64,000 nucleotides of DNA from assembly GCA_900472295.1 (NCBI GenBank), contig UCIA01000030.1:309108-373107 (forward strand), written 5' to 3'. Positions 59,209-64,000 of this stretch are shown here, piece by piece. Positions within the stretch are counted from its first letter, which is position 1. Every line of letters begins with the position of its first letter. Under the pieces are notes generated by a model. The model worked only from the letters and a program-made list of their open reading frames with translations, was not told the origin of the DNA and ran no database searches. The translations under genes and the position numbers were made by a program. The DNA is from Hyphomicrobiales bacterium. Its GTDB lineage: Bacteria > Pseudomonadota > Alphaproteobacteria > Rhizobiales > Rhizobiaceae.

Positions 59209-61509
59209 TCACTGCGCTTCGACGTCGGTTTCGATGCCGGTCTCCGAGCGCTGCTTGCTGTTCGCCAGCACCGCCAGCAAAGGCGCTGCCAGCGGCGGCA
59301 CCATCGACACCTTGGTCTTGTCGGCGCCGTCGCTCTTCAGCTGGTTGCGGTCGAAGGGCAGGCTGCGCAGGCGTTTTCCCGTGGCGGCGAAGATCGCGTT
59401 GGCAAGGGCAGGGGCTGCCGAAACCGTTGCCGTCTCGCCGATGCCGCCGGGCGATTCCAGGCTCTTGAGGTGATGGATCTCGATCTTCGGCGCCTCGTTG
59501 TTGCGAAGGATGCGGTAGTCGTGAAAATTGCTCTGGTCGACGCGGCCATTGCTGAAGGTAATGCCGCTGTAAAGCGCCGCCGACAGGCCAAAGATCAATC
59601 CGCCTTCGATCTGCGCCTCGACCGTGTTGGGGTTGATCGTAATGCCGCAATCGACCGCGACCACCGCGCGATCCAGCGTGATTTCGCCGGCCGATGAAAC
59701 CGTGATCTCCAGCACCGCAGCCATGAAGCTGCCGAAGGCATCGTGCAGGGCAATGCCGCGGCCGCTTCCGGCCGGAAGCGGCGAGCCCCAGCCCGACTTT
59801 TCAGCCGCAAGCTCGAGCACGCCCGCGGCCCGCGACTGGTTCTTGGTCAGCGCCCGGCGATACTCCACCGGATCCTTGCCCGCCGCATGAGCCAGTTCGT
59901 CCATGAAACTTTCGACGACGAAGACATTGTGCGTCGGCCCGACGCCGCGCCACCAGGTGATCGGCACCGGCGGATCCTCGCGCACCCAGTCGACCTGGAT
60001 CACCGGCAGGTCATAGGGCGGTTTGGCGGCGCCCTCGACGGCGTCGTCGTCAAGCTTGTCCTGCGGCCAGCCGCCTGGAATGTAGTTGCCGAGCACCGAG
60101 CCGCCGGCGACATGGTCGATCCACACCGTTGGCAGGCCGTCAGCACCGAGACCGGCGGAGATGCGATCAAAATAGGCGGGCCGGTAAAGATCGTGTTGGA
60201 TGTCTTCTTCCCGCGTCCAGATGACCTTGACCGGGTAGCTCACCTGTTTGGCGATCGCCACCGCCTGGCCGACGGATTCGGCGACCAGCCGGCGGCCGAA
60301 ACCGCCGCCGATCAGATGATTGTGCACGATGATCTTGTCGAGCGGGAAGCCGGTGACCTGTGCAGCCCAGCCTTGCGCCTGGGTGGGCACCTGGGTGCCG
60401 ACCCAGATCTCGCATTCATCAGCGCGCACATGCACGACGCAGTTGATCGGCTCCATCGGCGCATGGGCAAGGAACGGCAGCTCATAGCTCGCCTCGACCG
60501 TTTTGGCGGCTGCTTTCAGCGCGCCGGCGGCATCGCCTTCCTGGCGGGCCATGATCGGTGTCTTGTTCTTGGACGCAGCCTTGAGCGTGGCCATCATGTC
60601 GGCGCTTGAAAGCTTCGCGTGGGCGCCTTCGTCCCAGCTGATGGTGAGGGCCTCGAGGCCTTTCTTGGCCGCCCAGAAATGATCGCCGATCACCGCAACT
60701 GCATTGTCGAGCTTAACGATATCGCGCACACCGGGAACGGCGCGCGCGGCTTTCTCGTCGACAGCGCCGAGCTTGCCGCCAACCACCGGACAGGCGGCGA
60801 CCGTCGCCACCTTCATGCCGGGCACGCGCACGTCGATGCCGTAGATCACCGCGCCATTGACCTTGCCCGATGTGTCGACCCGCCGCAGCGACTTGCCGAT
60901 CAACTGAAAGTCCTTGGGGTCCTTGAGCTTGACGTCTGTAGGTACCGGTTGCTTGCCTGCCGCATCGGCGAGCACGCCATAGGCCAGCTGCCGGCCTGTC
61001 GGCTGATGCGTGACCACGCCAAGCCTGGCGCTGCATTCCGCAACCGGAACCGACCATTGCGCGGCGGCCGCCGCAACCAGCATCGTGCGGGCTGCAGCAC
61101 CTGCCTTGCGCAGCGATTCCCAAGTTGCCCGCATCGAGGTGGAGCCGCCCGTCGCCTGGCCGCCAAGGGCAGCGGTGGCGTACAGCTTGTCGTTGGGCGG
61201 CGCGTCGACAACCTTCACCTGGTCGAGGCCGACTTCCAGCTCCTCGGCAATCAGCGTGGCTTCGCCAGTGTGGGTGCCTTGTCCCATCTCGATGTTGGGC
61301 AGGATGAACGTGATCTTGCCGTCGCTGTCGATGCGGATGAAGGCATCGGGTGAAAAGGCGGCGGTGACGTCGCCCTCGACCGGCTCGGCCGCGGCAAAAC
61401 CGGGCCTGATGCCGGCGCCCAGCATGGTGAAGCCGAGCAGAAGGCCGCTGCCTTGCAGGAAGGCGCGGCGCGAGGTGACTTTTTGCGGGGAGGAGGACGG
61501 CTTGCTCAT
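59209..61509 (-). CDS. Molybdopterin-binding aldehyde dehydrogenase large subunit (IorB-like)
   Basis: A 766-residue protein with a twin-arginine signal (SRRAFLQGSGLLLGFTMLGA). Xanthine-oxidase-family segments include PNIEMGQGTHTGEATLIAEE, LGGQATGGSTSMRATWESLR, HAPMEPINCVVHVRADECEI, GGGFGRRL, TWWRGVGPTHNVFVVESFMD and the final active-site region GGIGETATVSAAPALANAI with Glu. The split-subunit, Tat-exported type resembles isoquinoline 1-oxidoreductase and periplasmic aldehyde oxidases. It probably oxidises aldehydes with molybdopterin. Confidence 0.88.
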   Translation of the reverse strand: MSKPSSSPQKVTSRRAFLQGSGLLLGFTMLGAGIRPGFAAAEPVEGDVTAAFSPDAFIRIDSDGKITFILPNIEMGQGTHTGEATLIAEELEVGLDQVKVVDAPPNDKLYATAALGGQATGGSTSMRATWESLRKAGAAARTMLVAAAAAQWSVPVAECSARLGVVTHQPTGRQLAYGVLADAAGKQPVPTDVKLKDPKDFQLIGKSLRRVDTSGKVNGAVIYGIDVRVPGMKVATVAACPVVGGKLGAVDEKAARAVPGVRDIVKLDNAVAVIGDHFWAAKKGLEALTISWDEGAHAKLSSADMMATLKAASKNKTPIMARQEGDAAGALKAAAKTVEASYELPFLAHAPMEPINCVVHVRADECEIWVGTQVPTQAQGWAAQVTGFPLDKIIVHNHLIGGGFGRRLVAESVGQAVAIAKQVSYPVKVIWTREEDIQHDLYRPAYFDRISAGLGADGLPTVWIDHVAGGSVLGNYIPGGWPQDKLDDDAVEGAAKPPYDLPVIQVDWVREDPPVPITWWRGVGPTHNVFVVESFMDELAHAAGKDPVEYRRALTKNQSRAAGVLELAAEKSGWGSPLPAGSGRGIALHDAFGSFMAAVLEITVSSAGEITLDRAVVAVDCGITINPNTVEAQIEGGLIFGLSAALYSGITFSNGRVDQSNFHDYRILRNNEAPKIEIHHLKSLESPGGIGETATVSAAPALANAIFAATGKRLRSLPFDRNQLKSDGADKTKVSMVPPLAAPLLAVLANSKQRSETGIETDVEAQ

Positions 61510-61524
61510 GGCTGGCTATCTCCC

Positions 61525-61977
61525 TCAGGCCTTCGCGGCCTGTTTTATGGCCGCTCGTATTCGCGTGTAGGTGCCGCACCGGCAGATGTTGCCGGACATG
61601 GCGGCATCGATATCCCCATCGCTCGGGTCGGGGTTGCGCTCCAGCAGCGCCGAGGCCGACATGATCTGGCCGGACTGGCAGTAGCCGCATTGGATCACTT
61701 CGAGATCGAGCCAGGCCTGTTGCACTTTTTTGCCCGATGGCGTCGCACCGATCGCCTCGACGGTGGTGACATGGCGCGTGCCGACCGACGCGACCGGCAA
61801 CACGCAGGAGCGCACCGGCTGACCGTCAAGCTGCACCGTGCAGGCGCCGCATTGGGCGATGCCGCAACCGAACTTTGTGCCGGTCAGACCGATGATGTCG
61901 CGCAGCACCCACAGCAACGGCATGTCGTCCGGCACGTCGACACTGCGATCCTCGCCGTTTACAGTGAGCGCAATCAT
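61525..61977 (-). CDS. [2Fe-2S] subunit of molybdenum aldehyde dehydrogenase (IorA-like)
   Basis: A 150-residue protein with the two-cluster arrangement of xanthine-oxidase small subunits. A ferredoxin-like loop (CGIAQCGACTVQLDG, then VRSCVLP) is followed by the helical C-terminal cluster CGYCQSGQI and CRCGTYTRI. It has no own signal, so it is expected to be co-exported with the Tat-targeted large subunit. It is the first gene of the aldehyde-dehydrogenase operon. Confidence 0.92.
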   Translation of the reverse strand: MIALTVNGEDRSVDVPDDMPLLWVLRDIIGLTGTKFGCGIAQCGACTVQLDGQPVRSCVLPVASVGTRHVTTVEAIGATPSGKKVQQAWLDLEVIQCGYCQSGQIMSASALLERNPDPSDGDIDAAMSGNICRCGTYTRIRAAIKQAAKA

Positions 61978-62172
61978 GGGTCACTCCTCAGTTATCCGCA
62001 TCCCCGTGGGCAATGCAGTTAGGCACTTGTTTGCCGGTCGTGTCTAATCAAATGCATGTTGTTTCGGCGACGCGCGTGTGACCGCACTCGCATGCCCGCC
62101 GCGGCGGGACGAGGACGGTTTCGTCACCAGGTAGCGAGTGTATCGTTGCTGCAAAACCGCTTAGGGACCCTG

Positions 62173-62835
62173 CTACTCGATCAGAAGCAACCCGCGCTTT
62201 TTGTCGCCATCGCTGTCGATGGTATCCATGGCCGAGAACAGGCGTTCACGCTCGATAAGCCAAGGCTTGTAGCGCTCGTTGACGTCGAGAACGAAAACCA
62301 AGTCCTCGCCCTCCAGATAGCCGCCGATCGGTGAAAAATGACCACTGCCGGCGCCGAAGATCGTCTCTCGGGTAAAGTTGATGATGTAGCGGCGGCCGGG
62401 ATCGTTGGCATGCTTCATGTGCTCGCGAAACTCGTCGGCGCTCAGGTTCCGAAGCACGGAGACTTTGCGCCCGGTTTTCGCCTGAGCGACGTCGGCCAGC
62501 TCGTCCAGCGTCAGACCGACGATGCAAAAGCCGGTCCAGCACTTTCCTGTTCCCTCGAGTACTTCGGCTTCGGTCGTCTCCTCTTCGCCGATGGAGCGGA
62601 ATGTGTTTGCAACACTTGCCGGACCGCAGCGCGACCCGTTCGATTGCCAGTCAAGGTTGGCATCGAAGGTAGCAGCCACGGGCAACTTCCAGGCGCTGTC
62701 GATCAAAGCAGGGGTACGAACAACCGACGACTGGATGGCGTCTGGCGAGACTGGGGACTGGCCGACAATCAAAAATGCGGCACCGCAGAGCAGGCCAACG
62801 CCGGCAATCACGGCCAAACTGAAACTGCGCTTCAT
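62173..62835 (-). CDS. Bacterial phytochelatin-synthase-like cysteine peptidase
   Basis: The protein is 220 residues from ATG 62835, with an N-terminal signal/anchor (residues 5-25). It keeps the papain-like triad of phytochelatin synthases: Cys70 in SRCGPASVANTF, His166 in GAGSGHFSPIGGY and Asp184 in VFVLDVNERYKPWL. Bacterial half-molecule relatives mainly cleave glycine from glutathione and only weakly polymerise. It is probably exported to the periplasm and acts on glutathione or its conjugates. No metal-resistance genes adjoin it. Confidence 0.85.
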   Translation of the reverse strand: MKRSFSLAVIAGVGLLCGAAFLIVGQSPVSPDAIQSSVVRTPALIDSAWKLPVAATFDANLDWQSNGSRCGPASVANTFRSIGEEETTEAEVLEGTGKCWTGFCIVGLTLDELADVAQAKTGRKVSVLRNLSADEFREHMKHANDPGRRYIINFTRETIFGAGSGHFSPIGGYLEGEDLVFVLDVNERYKPWLIERERLFSAMDTIDSDGDKKRGLLLIE

Positions 62836-62983
62836 TGCTGAACCTCGAAGCAGACGATTTTGTTCGTCGGTCGATGTTGCGATGTCGGTCCCGAGACTAC
62901 CATATAACGGCATTGCGTGGCAGGGCGCGCCGCCATGGCGGCCGCGCCTTGCATTTTTGCCCGACCCCGAAAGGATAGTTGAA

Positions 62984-63406
62984 ATGCTAGAACTCAAGGT
63001 CAGGACCCGAGAGACCGGCGCGCTGGCCGTGATGCAGCCGGGCGGCTTGCCGGTCGTGACAACGCCGACCGGCGGTGCCGTCGACGTCGTCACCGGGGTC
63101 AGCGCGCCGGGCTTCAACCCGCTCGACCTGCTCTACGCCTCGCTCGCCGCCTGCATGGTGCTGAGCGCCCGCATCGCTGCCTCCCGCCTCGGCGTCGCTG
63201 CCGAGCTTGGCGAAGTGCGCGCCGAGGTCAGCGGCGAGAAGGCCAAGGACGAGCCGTCGCGCGTGCAGAAGATCAACATCAGGCTCGACGTTGCAGGCGA
63301 TCTCGATGCAGCGACCAAGCAGCGCATCGTCGAGGATGCCGAGGTGATCTGCACGGTCTCCAACACGCTGCGCGCCGCGCCGGAGTTGCACGCCACGCTT
63401 GGGTGA
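62984..63406 (+). CDS. OsmC-family peroxiredoxin-like protein
   Basis: A 140-residue protein from ATG 62984. The OsmC pattern includes NPLDLLYASLAACMVLSARI with the first Cys and AEVICTVSNTLRAAPEL with the second. These two cysteines form the peroxidatic pair that reduces organic hydroperoxides. It overlaps the ORF at 63403 but has no other clear partner. Confidence 0.88.
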   Translation: MLELKVRTRETGALAVMQPGGLPVVTTPTGGAVDVVTGVSAPGFNPLDLLYASLAACMVLSARIAASRLGVAAELGEVRAEVSGEKAKDEPSRVQKINIRLDVAGDLDAATKQRIVEDAEVICTVSNTLRAAPELHATLG

Positions 63407-63447
63407 GCGCAAAACGCCTCGCGCCGCCACCAACCAAGGACCATCCC

Positions 63448-63972
63448 ATGGCCATGATCCCGCCGATCGACTACGCCTCGGCATCGCAAGACATCCGCGC
63501 CGAGCACGACAGGGAGCTTGGCCTGCGCGGTCGCATGACCAACATGAAGCGCATCCTGCTGCATTCACCGGCGGCCCACCGCATCTATGCCGAATGGTTC
63601 ACCCTGAGCGATCTGCTCAAACCCACACTCGACGACCGCGCCATCTGGCTGTTGTCGCTGGCGATCTCGCAAGTCTGCCGTGCCGAGATTCCGGTCACCT
63701 TCTTCCGCCGCGCGCTGATCGATAGCGGCCTTGATCCCGAGGCGATTACGCCCACCATGGATGAAGCGTTGCTTATCAGCTTCGGCAAATCGATTGCTGC
63801 TGATGCCAATGCCGTTCCGGACGATATCTGGGCGGCATTTAAAGGCCGCTACGACAATACGTTGCTGGTCAATCTTGTCGCCTTCGCGGGCATCATGGTG
63901 GCGACCTGCGTGTTCACCAATGCGGTGCGGGTTGATCTTGATCCGGAGTTGGAGGGGTATCGCAAACGGTGA
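63448..63972 (+). CDS. AhpD/carboxymuconolactone decarboxylase-like fold protein
   Basis: The protein is 174 residues from ATG 63448, chosen because AAGGA lies 8 bases upstream; GTG 63403 with a 4-base overlap is the alternative. It is all-helical and includes RMTNMKRILLHSPAAHRIYA and LDDRAIWLLSLAISQVCRAE. These resemble the CMD/AhpD-type fold, but the catalytic CxxC is absent, leaving one Cys. It follows an OsmC gene and may also be linked to peroxide metabolism. Confidence 0.6.
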   Translation: MAMIPPIDYASASQDIRAEHDRELGLRGRMTNMKRILLHSPAAHRIYAEWFTLSDLLKPTLDDRAIWLLSLAISQVCRAEIPVTFFRRALIDSGLDPEAITPTMDEALLISFGKSIAADANAVPDDIWAAFKGRYDNTLLVNLVAFAGIMVATCVFTNAVRVDLDPELEGYRKR

Positions 63973-63984
63973 CGTGCGGTTTTT

Positions 63985-64000
63985 CCTTCTCCCCTTGTGG
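63985..64000. repeat. Truncated palindromic element at the window edge
   Basis: CCTTCTCCCCTTGTGG at the end of the window matches the first half of the CTTCTCCCC-TTGTGG-GGAGAAG-type palindromes frequent between genes in Hyphomicrobiales. The second half would lie beyond the edge, so this is a reading of a partial element only. Confidence 0.45.

Overview
The window looks like a chromosomal segment of an alphaproteobacterium of the order Hyphomicrobiales (Rhizobiales), most plausibly Mesorhizobium or a close relative. This is inferred from the high GC content, the dense periplasmic-binding-protein transport operons, the GntR/LysR/TetR/XRE/Lrp regulators paired with catabolic operons, and palindromic intergenic elements of the kind common in these genomes. 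I see no rRNA, tRNA, CRISPR array, intact insertion sequence or prophage.

Layout. 1-9.4 kb: the tail of an FAD-linked oxidase, a twice-frameshifted hydratase pseudogene, a spermidine/putrescine-type ABC operon (1.07-5.02 kb, minus), a divergent LysR regulator, an M20-type amidohydrolase and an arginine-deiminase-fold hydrolase. 8.8-17.3 kb: an XRE-cupin regulator, a promoter carrying two operator-like dyads, and a tightly coupled sugar operon (CUT2 ABC transporter, phosphotriesterase-like protein, glutamine-amidotransferase-like protein, PfkB kinase, BtpA-family TIM barrel, M20 amidase) whose substrate I cannot name. At 17.37 kb is a 28-residue ORF resembling a RiPP precursor. 17.7-25.2 kb: a GntR regulator, a peptide-type ABC transporter with a fused double ATPase, and a lyase that keeps the N-acetylneuraminate lyase active-site residues; together they suggest sialic acid use. 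25.2-31.8 kb: a C-terminal-heme cytochrome, an L,D-transpeptidase-like membrane protein, ThuA and Gfo/Idh/MocA proteins, and GFA-type proteins under a TetR regulator.

31.9-35.7 kb: a coupled trio (N-formylglutamate amidohydrolase, QEGLA/DUF1704 protein, glutathione-synthetase-like ATP-grasp). 36.3-41.3 kb: the most unusual block, a visibly more AT-rich cluster encoding a coiled-coil protein, a transmembrane protein with three 136-residue periplasmic repeats and an OmpA domain, a Ras/Rab-like small GTPase and a class III adenylate cyclase. I read it as a candidate envelope-to-cAMP signalling module. 41.4-46.9 kb: an alcohol dehydrogenase, a TRAP transporter and a GntR regulator, bracketed by a direct repeat of the 3' end of an amino-acid ABC ATPase gene, which suggests an inserted cassette.

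46.7-52.4 kb: a polar amino-acid ABC operon, a saccharopine-dehydrogenase-like enzyme, an Lrp regulator and a BKACE-family enzyme. 52.5-54.8 kb: a secreted protein with two caspase-like domains, of which only the second keeps His and Cys. 54.9-62.0 kb: hydroxycinnamate catabolism (MarR regulator, hydroxycinnamoyl-CoA hydratase-lyase, CoA ligase) beside a three-subunit molybdenum aldehyde dehydrogenase with a multiheme cytochrome. 62.2-64 kb: a bacterial phytochelatin-synthase-like protein, an OsmC protein and an AhpD-fold-like protein. A recurring structural theme is that four of the five complete binding-protein genes are followed by a strong hairpin before the next transporter gene.
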